64,000 bases of DNA. Source: Acerihabitans arboris (lineage in GTDB: Bacteria > Pseudomonadota > Gammaproteobacteria > Enterobacterales > Enterobacteriaceae). Both the position numbers and the translations under genes were made by a program. Location: NCBI RefSeq assembly GCF_010131535.1, contig NZ_WUBS01000009.1, forward strand, positions 62,001 to 126,000, written 5' to 3'. Every line of letters begins with the position of its first letter. Position 1 is the first letter of the stretch. Below the pieces are notes generated by a model. It was not told the origin of the DNA. It searched no databases and saw only the letters and a list, made by a program, of their open reading frames with translations. Shown here piece by piece: positions 8,747 through 18,105 of this stretch.

Positions 8747-9682
8747 TCAGACCAGATGTTCACGCGCCCACTGTTCTACCCCGGTCACGCGTATATGGTG
8801 CCGGGCATTGAAGGTTTGGTTAACATCCCATGCCACCCCGATCCCTTTGGCGAACGCCAACCGATATTTGCGCACCCCATCGTCAGGCGCCCGGGCCAGC
8901 TCGGCGGCGAGATGCGCGAGGTCCCACGCTACGCGGTGAACTTTGCCACCCAGCACGCTATCAACGATATCTGCCAACTGCGCATAGGTGACGGTATCGC
9001 CGGCGGTATACACCACCTGGTTAACGATGCGCGGTGCGGCGAACAGGACCGCCGCGGTCAGGACGCCGATGTCCTCAGGCGTGGTAACGGTGACGGCGTT
9101 ATCCCAGCTTCCCAGGGCGTGCACGGTATGGTTTGCCCCATCGACGATGCCGAACGATGGCTCGAACAGGTAACTGGTAAAGATACCGGTGGAGACGATG
9201 ACCCATTCGGTGCGCGTCTGCGCCCGCAGGAGGTGACGCACGTCCAGCTGCTCGTCAAACAGATCCTGGCCGCTGCCTTTGCCGATCAGGTCGTAATCGA
9301 CGCCGAACTGCCAGGGGAAATAACGCCTTACCCCTGCCTCCAGCACGGCATGGGCAAGTTTAAGCTGTGTACCGCCGCCGGCCGCGAACCCGGTGCAGCA
9401 CACCACCGTATCGAAGGCCCTGAACCGGTCGGCAAGATCGGCAATGGAATCAACCAGCAGATCGCCCGCCAGCAGCCGCACGCCAAGCGTACGCAATTCC
9501 GCAATGTCGCGTTGTTTGCCGGGTTGCCGGCTGGTGATGGATGACGGGCGCAGCAGTACGGTCACCGGGGTGTCGGCGGATAAAGCGGCGTGCCGCGCCA
9601 GGCCGCGGATCACCGCCATGCCGAGCTCGCCGGCGCCAATCACCAGGATGGCGTTTGGGGTGTTTTCAGTGTTGACGTTCAT
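8747..9682 (-). CDS. NmrA/isoflavone-reductase-like NAD(P)-binding protein
   Basis: 311 residues, an atypical short-chain dehydrogenase fold. The N-terminus shows the dinucleotide motif VIGAGELG (G-x-G-x-x-G) right after a beta strand, then VTVLLRPSS at the position that selects NADP in this family. The middle has the conserved FPWQFGVDYD and an ISSTGIF-like strand, as in aromatic-alcohol reductases and NmrA-type redox sensors. It lies divergent from an HxlR-type regulator with 85 bases between starts; such pairs are usually regulator and target. The substrate is unknown. Confidence 0.82.
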   Translation of the reverse strand: MNVNTENTPNAILVIGAGELGMAVIRGLARHAALSADTPVTVLLRPSSITSRQPGKQRDIAELRTLGVRLLAGDLLVDSIADLADRFRAFDTVVCCTGFAAGGGTQLKLAHAVLEAGVRRYFPWQFGVDYDLIGKGSGQDLFDEQLDVRHLLRAQTRTEWVIVSTGIFTSYLFEPSFGIVDGANHTVHALGSWDNAVTVTTPEDIGVLTAAVLFAAPRIVNQVVYTAGDTVTYAQLADIVDSVLGGKVHRVAWDLAHLAAELARAPDDGVRKYRLAFAKGIGVAWDVNQTFNARHHIRVTGVEQWAREHLV

Positions 9683-9767
9683 GCGTTTCTCCTATGTAGT
9701 TGCGTTTAGGTTTGCATCTCTCACGATTGAGAACAAGAAGGCACACCGGTGATACAGGGGTGGAAAA

Positions 9768-10181
9768 TTGGATATGGATGAGATGATTGAACGGTCGCAG
9801 GCCGTGTGCGACGCGTTAAGCGACGACGATGACGGGCTAAAGCGCGAGGTGCTGACACATGCCGGCAACCGCTGGTCGCTCGGCATCGTGCATACCCTGG
9901 GCGTAGGGGGAAGACTGCGCCATGCGGCAATTGCCAGGCGAATGGAGGGCGTCACACAGCGCATGCTCACCCGATCGCTGCGCCAGCTGGAGCGTGACGG
10001 GCTGGTGCTGCGTCATGACTATGTTGAGAAATCCCCGCGGGTGGAATATGAACTTTCGGACCTTGGCAAACGGCTGTTGGCGCAGATGATACCGCTGTGG
10101 CTGTGGGTGGTGGACAATGCCGATCAATTCCGTCAGGCGCGGATGGCTTTCGATAATGCGCAGGATAACGCCCGGCCATAA
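9768..10181 (+). CDS. HxlR-family winged-helix regulator
   Basis: 137 residues, normal for HxlR/MarR-like one-domain regulators. The HxlR pattern is clear: GNRWSLGIVHTLGVGGRLRH (helix 1 onward), then IARRMEGVTQRMLTRSLRQL (recognition helix) and RDGLVLRHDYVEKSPRVEYELSD-type wing, ending SDLGKRLLAQMIPLWLW. A second in-frame ATG two codons on is also possible. It has no cysteine in the N-terminal region, so the redox-sensing mode of some HxlR proteins is not evident. It is divergent from the NmrA-like reductase, its probable target. Confidence 0.87.
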   Translation: MDMDEMIERSQAVCDALSDDDDGLKREVLTHAGNRWSLGIVHTLGVGGRLRHAAIARRMEGVTQRMLTRSLRQLERDGLVLRHDYVEKSPRVEYELSDLGKRLLAQMIPLWLWVVDNADQFRQARMAFDNAQDNARP

Positions 10182-10305
10182 GCAGCCCGCCTGCCGCTCG
10201 CCGGTCCGCCCGCTGATATTATGCGCCTGCGCCGGTTTGTATTAGAGTGGATTCAGGCCGCCTCTTGCCAGTGGCGGCGCCCCGGCATAACCAGGAGATC
10301 TCACC

Positions 10306-10698
10306 ATGCTGACATCGCATATGCGCATCGCCCGTCCGGTCACCGATCTTGACCGCAGCCGGGAACTGTACTGCTCCGGCCTGGGCATGCGGGTATTGGG
10401 CAGTTTCACCGGTCACAACGGCTTTAACGGCGTAATGCTCGGCGCGGCAAATTTGCCCTGGCATTTTGAGTTCACCCTTTGCGAACAGCATCCGGTGATA
10501 CCGACGCCGACGCCGGAAGATCTGCTGGTGCTGTACCTGCCCGATGAGCCGTTATGGCTGCGGTCGTGCCAGCGCCTGGTGGACGCGGGTTTTGATCGGG
10601 TGGTTTCGTTTAATCCCTATTGGGACGCGGCGGGCAGGACCTTTCAGGATCATGACGGCTACCGGCTGGTGCTGCAAAACCGCGCCTGGGGCGATTAA
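10306..10698 (+). CDS. VOC-family (glyoxalase/bleomycin-resistance fold) protein
   Basis: 130 residues, one vicinal-oxygen-chelate domain built from two beta-alpha-beta-beta-beta units. Conserved pieces are MRIARPVTDLDRSRELYCSGLGMRVLGSF at the N-terminus (a first strand and helix ending in the L-G-M-R-V segment), HFEFT in the middle and FQDHDGYRLVLQN at the end. SD AGGAGA lies a suitable distance before the ATG. The metal ligands and substrate cannot be assigned. It is monocistronic between an HxlR gene and a convergent TauE gene. Confidence 0.85.
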   Translation: MLTSHMRIARPVTDLDRSRELYCSGLGMRVLGSFTGHNGFNGVMLGAANLPWHFEFTLCEQHPVIPTPTPEDLLVLYLPDEPLWLRSCQRLVDAGFDRVVSFNPYWDAAGRTFQDHDGYRLVLQNRAWGD

Positions 10699-10788
10699 TA
10701 TGGGCCGCCCTGGCGTGTGCGGGCAGGTGACGGCGCTGGCATCCGATTTCTGCGAAGCCGGCGCGAGCGCTGTTGCACCGGGCGGGGG

Positions 10789-11535
10789 CTAGGCAAGATG
10801 TTGCCAGGTAATTTCCATGCCCAGGCCGAGCAGGCCGAGGAAAAAACAGCGGCGAAATACCCGGTGGCTTAACCTGGCACGCAGATAACCGCCGAAAAAC
10901 ATGCCCGCCAGGGCCGGGATCACCGCCAGCAGCGACAGGCCCAACGCGCTGAACGTCAGTAAATCATGCCAGGCCAGGCTTGCCGCCAGGGCCAGGGTAG
11001 AGACGGTAAACGACAATCCCAGCGCCTGGATTAAATCATCCCGCTCCAGGGCCAGGGCGTTGAGCCAGGGCACGGCGGGGATGACAAACACGCCGGTGGC
11101 CCCGGTCATCAGCCCGGTCACCAGCCCCGCCAATGGCCCAAGCCATTTTTCCGCGGCGGCCGATACCCGCGCCTGCCGGTTAACCAGGCTCACCAGCGCG
11201 TAAACCATCAGCAAAATTCCCAGCATCAGCGAGGTCCACCCGGCCATAGGCCCCGCCATCACGCCGGTGCCGTACCAGGTGCCGAGGCATACGGCCAGCA
11301 GCATCGGCCACAACCGTCGGCATAGCCTTGCCCAATGCGGACCGCTGAACAGTTGCCATATATTCGTCACCAGCGAAGGGATAATCAGCAGCGCGGCCGC
11401 CTGCGCGGGCGGCATGACCACGCCCAGCATGCCCATTGCCACGGTGGGCAGGCCGAGGCCGATCGCGCCCTTTACCGTGCCGGCGGTCAAAAATGTGGCC
11501 CCGATTAACAAGGTATACAGCGTCAATGCCATCAT
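10789..11535 (-). CDS. TauE/SafE-family (TSUP) membrane transporter
   Basis: 248 residues when started at the paired ATG-ATG (11535/11532); a longer open frame to 11757 exists only because it reads back through the 36-bp repeats. About seven to eight hydrophobic helices are visible. The first repeat has the family signature GTVKGAIGLGLPTVAMGML and the second GLVTGLMTGATGVFVIPAVPW; both G-x-G-rich half-motifs are the hallmark of the sulfite/organosulfonate exporter family. The substrate is unassigned. It is divergent from the LysR gene at 11799, a probable regulator. Confidence 0.87.
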   Translation of the reverse strand: MMALTLYTLLIGATFLTAGTVKGAIGLGLPTVAMGMLGVVMPPAQAAALLIIPSLVTNIWQLFSGPHWARLCRRLWPMLLAVCLGTWYGTGVMAGPMAGWTSLMLGILLMVYALVSLVNRQARVSAAAEKWLGPLAGLVTGLMTGATGVFVIPAVPWLNALALERDDLIQALGLSFTVSTLALAASLAWHDLLTFSALGLSLLAVIPALAGMFFGGYLRARLSHRVFRRCFFLGLLGLGMEITWQHLA

Positions 11536-11630
11536 GTGACTATTTTCTGAAAGTGTGGGTGACCCTATTTTTGCCGCGCGATGAATGCGCCACAATGCGT
11601 ATGTTTTTAACCCGGCCTTCGTTATTGCCG

Positions 11631-11802
11631 AAGGGTACGCGGCGCGTAGCACAAATCGTTTAAGCCGCATGATGCGGGGCGGCAACTTCATGCGTTTGAT
11701 TCGCGTGATGCAAGGCGGCGATTTCCCAGGTTTAATTGGCGTGCCACGAGGCGGCAATTTTATACGTTAAAGCCGCATGATATGAGGCGGGCAATGCCAT
11801 GC
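11631..11802. repeat. Degenerate 36-bp tandem repeats, about 3.7 clear units
   Basis: Units start at 11667, 11703, 11739 and (partial) 11775, each exactly 36 bases. Each begins GCRTG and carries a GGCGGCRA core at unit positions 12-19 and a T-rich middle. A more decayed unit may precede them at 11631. The last unit supplies the GAGGCGG sequence that serves as Shine-Dalgarno of the LysR gene at 11799. The period is a multiple of three, so an open plus-strand frame (11585-11770) reads a 12-residue repeat with the core R-G-G-N-F. The units lie between two divergent genes. Confidence 0.8.
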
Positions 11803-12749
11803 ACTTTGACCTGACTGATTTACGGCTGCTGGTATGGGTGGTTGACACCGGCAGCATTACCGCCGGCGCGGAGAAAGCCTGCCTGTCCCTGTCTTCCGCC
11901 AGCGCCCGCATCGCCGGGCTGGAGCAGGAAGCGGGCGTCGGCCTGCTGGACCGGCGCCACCGGGGCGTCACCGTCACGCCGGCGGGACGGGTTATGTACG
12001 ATCACGCCAAAATTATCCTGCGGCAGACCGCGCATCTGTCGGGTGAGCTAAGCGAATTTACCCAGGGTATAAAAGGCCATGTCCGGCTACTGGCAAATAC
12101 CGTGGCGCTGGGGCAATTTTTGCCCGGGCCGCTGTGTGATTTTTTGCGTCTGCATCCCGGCGTCGATATCGACCTGGATGAAATGCCCAGTCTGGATATC
12201 ACCCGCGCGGTGGCGCAGGGCGCGGCGGATATCGGCATCGCGGCGGACCATGCGGACTTCCGCGGGCTGGAGGTCCTGCCGTTCAGGGCCGATCGTTTAG
12301 TGCTGGCGACGCCGCGGGAGCATGTGCTGGGACAGCGCAGGCAGGTGAGCTTCAGCGAGGCGCTGGACCATGAGTTTATCGGCCTGCCGGAGGACAGCGC
12401 CCTGGCGCGCTATATTGCCGGGCAGGCGAGCCGGACCGGCAAAACCATGCGTATACGGGCCAGGGTCCGTGGCCTGGACAATATTCACCGGATGGTGGCC
12501 GGCGGCGCTGGAGTTGCCGTATTGCCCATCGTTATGTCGGTAACCGGGCCGGATAACAGCGGGGTGGCTTTTATCCCGCTTGATGAAACCTGGACCCGGC
12601 GTCAACTGATGATGGTGGTACGTTCGCGTGGCGATCTTCCCCCGGCGGCAAAACGGCTGGTGGATTTTCTCACTGCCACGCGCCCGCAGGCGGTTGCCCT
12701 GGCCGCAGGGAAATATCGCCGGCAAAACCCTACAGATAATGTTCGATAA
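11799..12749 (+). CDS. LysR-family transcriptional regulator
   Basis: 316 residues. The N-terminal HTH (SITAGAEKACLSLSSASARI then LLDRRHRGVTVTPAG) and the effector domain (GHVRLLANTVALGQFLPGPL onward) are complete. The start is supported by a GAGGCGGGC Shine-Dalgarno that lies inside the final 36-bp repeat. The final 20 bases overlap convergently with the 3' end of the hexapeptide transferase. The divergent TauE/SafE transporter is the likely target, and the intervening repeats could be its binding array. Confidence 0.88.
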   Translation: MHFDLTDLRLLVWVVDTGSITAGAEKACLSLSSASARIAGLEQEAGVGLLDRRHRGVTVTPAGRVMYDHAKIILRQTAHLSGELSEFTQGIKGHVRLLANTVALGQFLPGPLCDFLRLHPGVDIDLDEMPSLDITRAVAQGAADIGIAADHADFRGLEVLPFRADRLVLATPREHVLGQRRQVSFSEALDHEFIGLPEDSALARYIAGQASRTGKTMRIRARVRGLDNIHRMVAGGAGVAVLPIVMSVTGPDNSGVAFIPLDETWTRRQLMMVVRSRGDLPPAAKRLVDFLTATRPQAVALAAGKYRRQNPTDNVR

Positions 12750-13332
12750 AGCTGTCCAGATCGCGAAAATCCGCCAGACGCCGTTGCAGCGTGTCATGAT
12801 CCCAGTGCCACCACCCGCTGCGCTCTATACGCTCAATCAGCGCGTCGGGAAACCGGCTGCCGATCGGTTTTGCCGGCACGCCGGCGACAATTGCGTAAGG
12901 GGCGACATCCTTGGTGACCACCGACGCGGTGCCGATCACCGCGCCGTTGCCGATAGTCACCCCGGGCATGATGGTGGCGTTATGGCCGATCCAGACATCG
13001 TGGCCGATGGTGACATGCCTTTCGCGCCGCCAGTCGAAAAACGCCTCGTCGTCGTCGCCCAGCCCGTAGGCCGAGCTGCGATAGGTAAAATGATGCTGGG
13101 CGATGCGTTGATAGGTGGGATGATTGCCCGGGTTGATGCGCACATAAGAGGCGATGGAGACAAACTTGCCGATGGTGGCGTAACAAATTTTGTTATGGCC
13201 GTCGGTATAGGAGTAATCGCCCATATCCACCTCATCCAGGGTGGTGTCATCGGCCAGATGAACATAATTGCCGAGCCGGGTACTGTTTAATATCACGTTA
13301 CTGCCGATTCTTGGTTGCGCCTGCGAGGTCAT
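12730..13332 (-). CDS. Phosphonate-cluster hexapeptide-repeat transferase
   Basis: 200 residues from the ATG at 13332, preceded by SD AGGA; a longer frame to 13440 has no SD. The protein is a left-handed beta-helix transferase (LbetaH): imperfect hexapeptide turns from about residue 10 (IGSNVIL, LGNYVHL) and again at 120-155 (HDVWIGHNATIMPGVTIGNG then AVIGTASVVTKDVAPYAIVAG). The latter is the CAT/xenobiotic acetyltransferase signature. The interrupting loop (NPGNHPTYQRIAQHHFTYRS) matches the subfamily found beside phn genes. It follows phnM by 160 bases in the same direction. It may acetylate an aminoalkylphosphonate, as PhnO does, but this is inference. Confidence 0.82.
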   Translation of the reverse strand: MTSQAQPRIGSNVILNSTRLGNYVHLADDTTLDEVDMGDYSYTDGHNKICYATIGKFVSIASYVRINPGNHPTYQRIAQHHFTYRSSAYGLGDDDEAFFDWRRERHVTIGHDVWIGHNATIMPGVTIGNGAVIGTASVVTKDVAPYAIVAGVPAKPIGSRFPDALIERIERSGWWHWDHDTLQRRLADFRDLDSFIEHYL

Positions 13333-13491
13333 GATCGCTGTTCCTGTGTGGAGAATAACACCTTGGCCGGACGGGCCGCCGTCTGGCTGCATCAGGGCAA
13401 GGTCGCCGGATGGGACCGCCGGCTGTCTGTTTCCCGCCACCGTTTCGGCCGGCAGCGGCGCCGGCGGCCAATGGCGGGGTAACGTCCGCCG

Positions 13492-14628
13492 TCAAAATAT
13501 TTGCCGCCCCTGCCGCCAGACATTTTTCACATACACATGTCCGCTGTGCCGGTGGGCCAGCACCAGATCCGCGCGCCGGCCTTCGGCGATCAGGCCGCGA
13601 TCGCCAAGCCCCAGCGCGCGGGCCGGATTGTCGGTCATCAGCCTCACCGCCTGCGGCAGGGTAAACCCGTTGGTCTCATCGGCCGCGACGCGAAACGCGG
13701 CATCCAGCAGGCTGGCCGGATAGTAGTCGGAGGAGAGAATATCCAGTACCCCGATCGATGCCAGGTGATGAGCCGCCACGTTGCCGGAGTGCGATGCGCC
13801 GCGCACGATATTCGGCGCGCCCATCAGCACCTGCAAGCCCAGATGGTGCGAGGCGCGGGCCGCCGCTTCGGTGGTGGGGAATTCGGCAATGGCGCTGCCC
13901 AGCGCGCGCGATTCCTCCACATGCTCCACGGTGGCGTCGTCGTGGCTGGCGAGGGTGATATTGCGCCGGCGGCAATGGGCGGCAATCGCCGCGCGGTTGG
14001 GTGCCGACCATTGGCGGGCCAGGGCGGTTTGCTCCCGTTCAAACGCATCCATTTGCCGATCGCTGAGATGGTATTTGCCCTGGGTATATTCGCGGTATTT
14101 AACCGGCGAGACAAACTGGCGCTGGCCCGGCGAATGATCCATTAATGACACCAGCGACACCGCCGGCTGGTCCATAAATTGCTCAAATAGCCCGAGGGTG
14201 CTGCTATGGGGCAGCTCACAGCGCAGGTGCAGCCGGTGCTCGGCCCGGGTGGCGCCGGTGGCATGGCTGTCGATGATGGCGTCGATCATCTTTTGCAGCG
14301 TGCCGGCCCGGTGGCCGCCGTCGCGCACATCGCCGATGGCCACCGCGTCCAGCACGGTGGTGATGCCGTTGGCGACCATCAGCGCGTCATGGCTGCTCAT
14401 GGCGGAATGGGCCGGCCAGTCCACGTTCGGGCGCGGGGTAAAAAATTTATCCATGTTATCGGTATGCAGTTCGATTAATCCGGGCAGCAGCCAGCCCCCG
14501 TCGCCGTCCAGCGCCTGGGGCAGCCGGCTGGCGCCTTCGCCATAACGGTAAATCACGCCGTCCCGCGCCTCAAGCGAGCCGTTTATGATTTCATCTTGCA
14601 AAATCAGCTTAACGTTATTGATGATCAT
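13492..14628 (-). CDS. phnM: Ribose 1-methylphosphonate 5-triphosphate diphosphatase PhnM
   Basis: Amidohydrolase-superfamily enzyme that removes pyrophosphate from alpha-D-ribose 1-phosphonate 5-triphosphate in the C-P lyase pathway. From the ATG at 14628 it is 378 residues, the same as E. coli PhnM. The metal-binding motif sits in [14 protein letters not shown], with further ligands in [11 protein letters not shown] and a late Asp in [11 protein letters not shown]. It overlaps phnL by 14 bases, so it is in the same transcript. Confidence 0.95.
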   Translation of the reverse strand: MIINNVKLILQDEIINGSLEARDGVIYRYGEGASRLPQALDGDGGWLLPGLIELHTDNMDKFFTPRPNVDWPAHSAMSSHDALMVANGITTVLDAVAIGDVRDGGHRAGTLQKMIDAIIDSHATGATRAEHRLHLRCELPHSSTLGLFEQFMDQPAVSLVSLMDHSPGQRQFVSPVKYREYTQGKYHLSDRQMDAFEREQTALARQWSAPNRAAIAAHCRRRNITLASHDDATVEHVEESRALGSAIAEFPTTEAAARASHHLGLQVLMGAPNIVRGASHSGNVAAHHLASIGVLDILSSDYYPASLLDAAFRVAADETNGFTLPQAVRLMTDNPARALGLGDRGLIAEGRRADLVLAHRHSGHVYVKNVWRQGRQIF

Positions 14629-15346
14629 CGGGGGTCTTGACCTCGTTGGGCGGTTGCATATCGTAAAGCCTGTCTGCCACCCGCTGGCGGATGGCGTCAT
14701 CATGGAAAATGCCGACAATGGCGGCGCCGCGCTGCTTGGCCTGCTCGATCAGGGCGACCACCGCCGAACCGTTGCGGCCGTCGAGCGACGCGGTGGGTTC
14801 ATCAAGCAGCAGCACCGGGTAATCATTGATAAAACCGCGCGCAATATTGACCCGCTGCTGCTCGCCGCCGGAAAAGGTGGAGGGCGCCAGGTGCCATAAC
14901 CGCCGGGGCACGTTCAGCCGGTCGAGCATTTCCTCGGCGCGGGCCAGACACTGCCTGCGCTCGACGCCCAGCTCCAGCAACGGCTGCATTACCAGGTCCA
15001 GGGCGCTGATGCGGGGGATCACCCGCAAAAACTGGCTGACCCACCCGACGGTGTGGCGGCGTACCGTCAGGATCTGGCGCGCCTCGGCCTGGACCATATC
15101 CAGCCATCCCCCTTGATGCTGTATCCAGATATGGCCCTGGTCGGGCAGGTAATTGGCGTACAGCGAGCGCAACAGCGTGGACTTGCCGCTGCCGGAATGG
15201 CCGTGCAGCACCACGCATTCCCCGCCCCTGACCGTCAGGTTGGCGTCGCGCAATACCGGCAGGCGCACGCCGTTTTGCTGATGCAGCACAAAGGTTTTAC
15301 TGAGATGCTCGACCCGCAATTGCGTATTCATCTGATTGTTCCACAT
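14615..15346 (-). CDS. phnL: C-P lyase ABC-type subunit PhnL
   Basis: 243 residues (E. coli PhnL 226). ABC ATPase-like, with Walker [11 protein letters not shown]-loop [16 protein letters not shown], signature [16 protein letters not shown] and Walker [12 protein letters not shown]. The body is nearly collinear with E. coli PhnL ([24 protein letters not shown]). It acts with the PhnGHIJK core and is not a transporter subunit. The start at 15346 has a GGAGG about 13 bases upstream; an ATG five codons later is the alternative. The gene overlaps phnM. Confidence 0.94.
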   Translation of the reverse strand: MWNNQMNTQLRVEHLSKTFVLHQQNGVRLPVLRDANLTVRGGECVVLHGHSGSGKSTLLRSLYANYLPDQGHIWIQHQGGWLDMVQAEARQILTVRRHTVGWVSQFLRVIPRISALDLVMQPLLELGVERRQCLARAEEMLDRLNVPRRLWHLAPSTFSGGEQQRVNIARGFINDYPVLLLDEPTASLDGRNGSAVVALIEQAKQRGAAIVGIFHDDAIRQRVADRLYDMQPPNEVKTPDDHQ

Positions 15347-15366
15347 GGAATAGTTTTGCCTCCGTC

Positions 15367-16155
15367 TCAGGACAAGACCGAAGAGACCAGTAGCTGGGTA
15401 TAGGGATGATGGGGATCGTCCAGCACCCGATCGGTCAGTCCGCTCTCCACCACCCGTCCTTCTTTCATCACCAGCAGGCGATGGGCCAGCAGCCTGGCCA
15501 CGCCGAGGTCGTGCGTCACGATCACCGCCGCCAACTGCATCTCCACCACCAGGTTGCGCAGCAGGTCGAGCAGCCGCGCCTGCACCGACACATCCAGCCC
15601 GCCGGTCGGTTCATCCATGAATACCAGCCGGGGATGGGTGACCAGGTTACGGGCGATTTGCAGCCGTTGCTGCATGCCGCCGGAAAAGGTGGTGGGGAAA
15701 TCATCAATGCGCGATGCCGGGATTTCGACATCCTCCAGCCAGCGGCCCGCCTGTTGCCGAATCTCGCCATAGTGACGCTGGCCGATAGCCATCAGGCGTT
15801 CGCCGATATTGCCGCCGGCGGAGACGCGCGGGCGCAGCCCGTCAAGGGGATGCTGATGCACCACGCCCCATTCGGTGCGCAGCAGGCGACGCCGATCGCT
15901 TTCCGCCATGGCGTAGAGATCGCGCCCCGGCGCCCCCGGCGGGCAATAGATTATCCTGCCCTGCTGGGGAGTGAGCCGGGCGGAAATGGCTTTCAGCAAT
16001 GTGGTCTTGCCCGACCCGGATTCGCCGACGATACCGACCACCTCGCCGGGATAGAGCGTAAACGAGACATCGCCGAATCCTTTACCCGGAGCGTAAAGGT
16101 GCGTGAGGTTTTCAACCGACAGCAGTGGCGCCGGGGAAAGCAGTGCGGAGTTCAT
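15367..16155 (-). CDS. phnK: C-P lyase ABC-type subunit PhnK
   Basis: 262 residues from the ATG at 16155 (E. coli PhnK 252). ABC-type ATPase that docks on the PhnGHIJ core complex. Walker [15 protein letters not shown], signature [17 protein letters not shown], Walker [17 protein letters not shown] and the switch HDLGVARL are complete. The start overlaps the phnJ stop by four bases; the longer open frame upstream is phnJ shadow. Confidence 0.94.
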   Translation of the reverse strand: MNSALLSPAPLLSVENLTHLYAPGKGFGDVSFTLYPGEVVGIVGESGSGKTTLLKAISARLTPQQGRIIYCPPGAPGRDLYAMAESDRRRLLRTEWGVVHQHPLDGLRPRVSAGGNIGERLMAIGQRHYGEIRQQAGRWLEDVEIPASRIDDFPTTFSGGMQQRLQIARNLVTHPRLVFMDEPTGGLDVSVQARLLDLLRNLVVEMQLAAVIVTHDLGVARLLAHRLLVMKEGRVVESGLTDRVLDDPHHPYTQLLVSSVLS

Positions 16156-17012
16156 AGCGGTTTCCCCGGGTGCTGTTGCGCCAGCTGTTGCTGGCAAAAA
16201 TCGGTATCGGAGCAGATAAACATGCGATTGCCCACATCGTCGAGCACCACCTCGTCCAGGTAGCTGGCGCGCGATCCGCACAGCGCGCAGGGCTGCTCCC
16301 AGCGCTGCACGCTGAAGGGATGATCGTCGAAATCCAGGCTCCGCACCTTGGTAAAGGGCGGCAGGGCGTAAATACGTTTTTCACGTCCGGCGCCAAACAG
16401 CTGCAACGCCGGCATCATATGCATTTTGGGATTATCGAACTTGGGGATCGGCGACGGATCCATTACATAACGATCGTTGACTTTCACCGGGTAGGCGTAG
16501 GTGGTGGCGATATGGCCGTAACGGGCGATATCCTCATATAGCTTTACCTGCATTACGCCATATTCTTCCAGCGCGTGCATCTTGCGGGTCTCGGTTTCGC
16601 GTGGCTCGATAAAGCGCAGCGGCTCGGGGATCGGCACCTGGTAGATCAGGATCTGATCCGCCGCCAGAGGCGTCTCCGGGATGCGGTGCCGGGTCTGGAT
16701 TAGCGTCGCCAGGGTCGTCCGCTCGGTGGTGGCCACGCCCGCCACCCGCTGGAAAAACCGGCGGATCGATACCGCGTTGGTGGTGTCGTCCGCGCCCTGG
16801 TCGATGACCTTCAGCACATCGGTCCGGCCGATAATGCTGGCGGTCAGCTGTACGCCGCCGGTACCCCAGCCATAGGGCATCGGCATTTCGCGCCCGCCGA
16901 AGGGCACCTGGTAGCCGGGTATGGCCACCGCCTTGAGGATGGCGCGACGGATCATGCGCTTGGTCTGTTCGTCGAGATAACCCGGGTTATAGCCGGCCAA
17001 TGTTTCACTCAT
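16152..17012 (-). CDS. phnJ: C-P lyase radical-SAM subunit PhnJ
   Basis: Catalytic subunit that cleaves the carbon-phosphorus bond of ribose 1-phosphonate 5-phosphate using S-adenosylmethionine and a [4Fe-4S] cluster. 286 residues (E. coli 281). The unusual cluster motif C-x2-C-x21-C-x5-C is intact at the C-terminus (CALCGS ... FICSDTDFC). The glycyl-radical region near residue 32 is conserved (PGYQVPFGGREMPMPYGWG). Of two adjacent ATGs, 17012 has the better spacing from GGAG. It overlaps phnI by eight bases. Confidence 0.95.
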   Translation of the reverse strand: MSETLAGYNPGYLDEQTKRMIRRAILKAVAIPGYQVPFGGREMPMPYGWGTGGVQLTASIIGRTDVLKVIDQGADDTTNAVSIRRFFQRVAGVATTERTTLATLIQTRHRIPETPLAADQILIYQVPIPEPLRFIEPRETETRKMHALEEYGVMQVKLYEDIARYGHIATTYAYPVKVNDRYVMDPSPIPKFDNPKMHMMPALQLFGAGREKRIYALPPFTKVRSLDFDDHPFSVQRWEQPCALCGSRASYLDEVVLDDVGNRMFICSDTDFCQQQLAQQHPGKPL

Positions 17013-18105
17013 CATGGTTCTCCGATCCGATGGCCGCGGCCTGGGCAAATTCCCGGCGCAGCCGTTTCAGCAGTTCGAGCTCGGCCTGGAAATCGACGTA
17101 GTGCGGCAGCTTGAGATGGGACACAAACCCCGCCGCCTCCACGTTATCGGCATGGGCCAGCACGAACTCCTCGTCCTGGGCCGGGCTGTCGACGCTCTCG
17201 CCGTGTTCGCCGCATTGCAGCGCCCGATCGACCAGCGACATTGACATCGCCTTGCGTTCGGCGCGGCCGAAAACCAGCCCGTAGCCGCGGGTAAAATGGG
17301 GCGGCCGGTCCGCGGGATCGACAAAACCGTTGACCATTTCACATTCGGTCAGCAGTATTTCGCCGATATCAAGGGCAAAACCCAGCTCTTCCGGCACTAT
17401 GGCGACGGTCGCGTAACCGCTGCGGATCTCGCCGGCAAAAGGATGGGTGCGGCCATAGCCGCGCTGGCCCGAGTAACTTAACGCCAGCAGGAACCCCTCG
17501 TCGCCGCGCGCCAGTTGCTGCAGACGGGCGGAACGCGAACAGGGATAGGTGGGCGGACGGCGGGTAATATCGTCCGGTATGGCGCCGTCGTCCCGTTCCG
17601 CCGGCGCCAGCTGCTGTTGGGCGAGCAGTTCGAACACATGGCCGCACGACTCCGGCAACGGGTCGTCGGCGCGTGGCGCGACCGGGGCCTGCATGCCCTC
17701 CGCCAGCAGGGCAAAGTCCAGCAACCGGTGGGTATAGTCATAGGTGGGGCCCAGCACCTGGCCGCCGGGCAGATCTTTATACACCGCCGAAATGCGACGC
17801 TCCAGGCGCATATTTTCCGTGGCGAGAGGTTCACTTACCGCCAGGCGCGGCAGGGTAGTGCGGTAAGCGCGCAGCAGGAATATCGCCTCGACCAGATCGC
17901 CGCCGGCCTGTTTTATGGCAAGCGCCGCCAACTGCCTGTCGTAGATGCCGCCCTCGGTCATCACCCGATCCACCGCCAGGCCGAGCTGTTGATCGATTTG
18001 CTCACAGCCGATCGCCGGGATCGCGGCGTCGCCACGGCGCAGGTGTTCTTGTAATTGATGGGCGGCATCAATCGCCTTTTCACCGCCTTTCACCGCAACA
18101 TACAT
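17005..18105 (-). CDS. phnI: C-P lyase core subunit PhnI
   Basis: 366 residues from the ATG at 18105 (E. coli 354). PhnI with PhnG, PhnH and PhnL joins methylphosphonate to ATP-ribose, displacing adenine, and is a nucleosidase on its own. Near-identical stretches to E. coli include MYVAVKGGEKAIDAA, LAVDRVMTEGGI, EAIFLLRAYRTTL and RRISAVYKDLPGGQ. The start is chosen because SD GAGG is seven bases upstream and the ATG overlaps the phnH stop as TGATG; a GTG two codons earlier is less likely. Confidence 0.95.
   Translation of the reverse strand: MYVAVKGGEKAIDAAHQLQEHLRRGDAAIPAIGCEQIDQQLGLAVDRVMTEGGIYDRQLAALAIKQAGGDLVEAIFLLRAYRTTLPRLAVSEPLATENMRLERRISAVYKDLPGGQVLGPTYDYTHRLLDFALLAEGMQAPVAPRADDPLPESCGHVFELLAQQQLAPAERDDGAIPDDITRRPPTYPCSRSARLQQLARGDEGFLLALSYSGQRGYGRTHPFAGEIRSGYATVAIVPEELGFALDIGEILLTECEMVNGFVDPADRPPHFTRGYGLVFGRAERKAMSMSLVDRALQCGEHGESVDSPAQDEEFVLAHADNVEAAGFVSHLKLPHYVDFQAELELLKRLRREFAQAAAIGSENHDE

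Noticed and set aside
11536-11757. N-terminal extension of the TauE/SafE gene
   Set aside because: The extension is only the 36-bp repeats read backwards; the membrane protein begins at the paired ATGs at 11535/11532.
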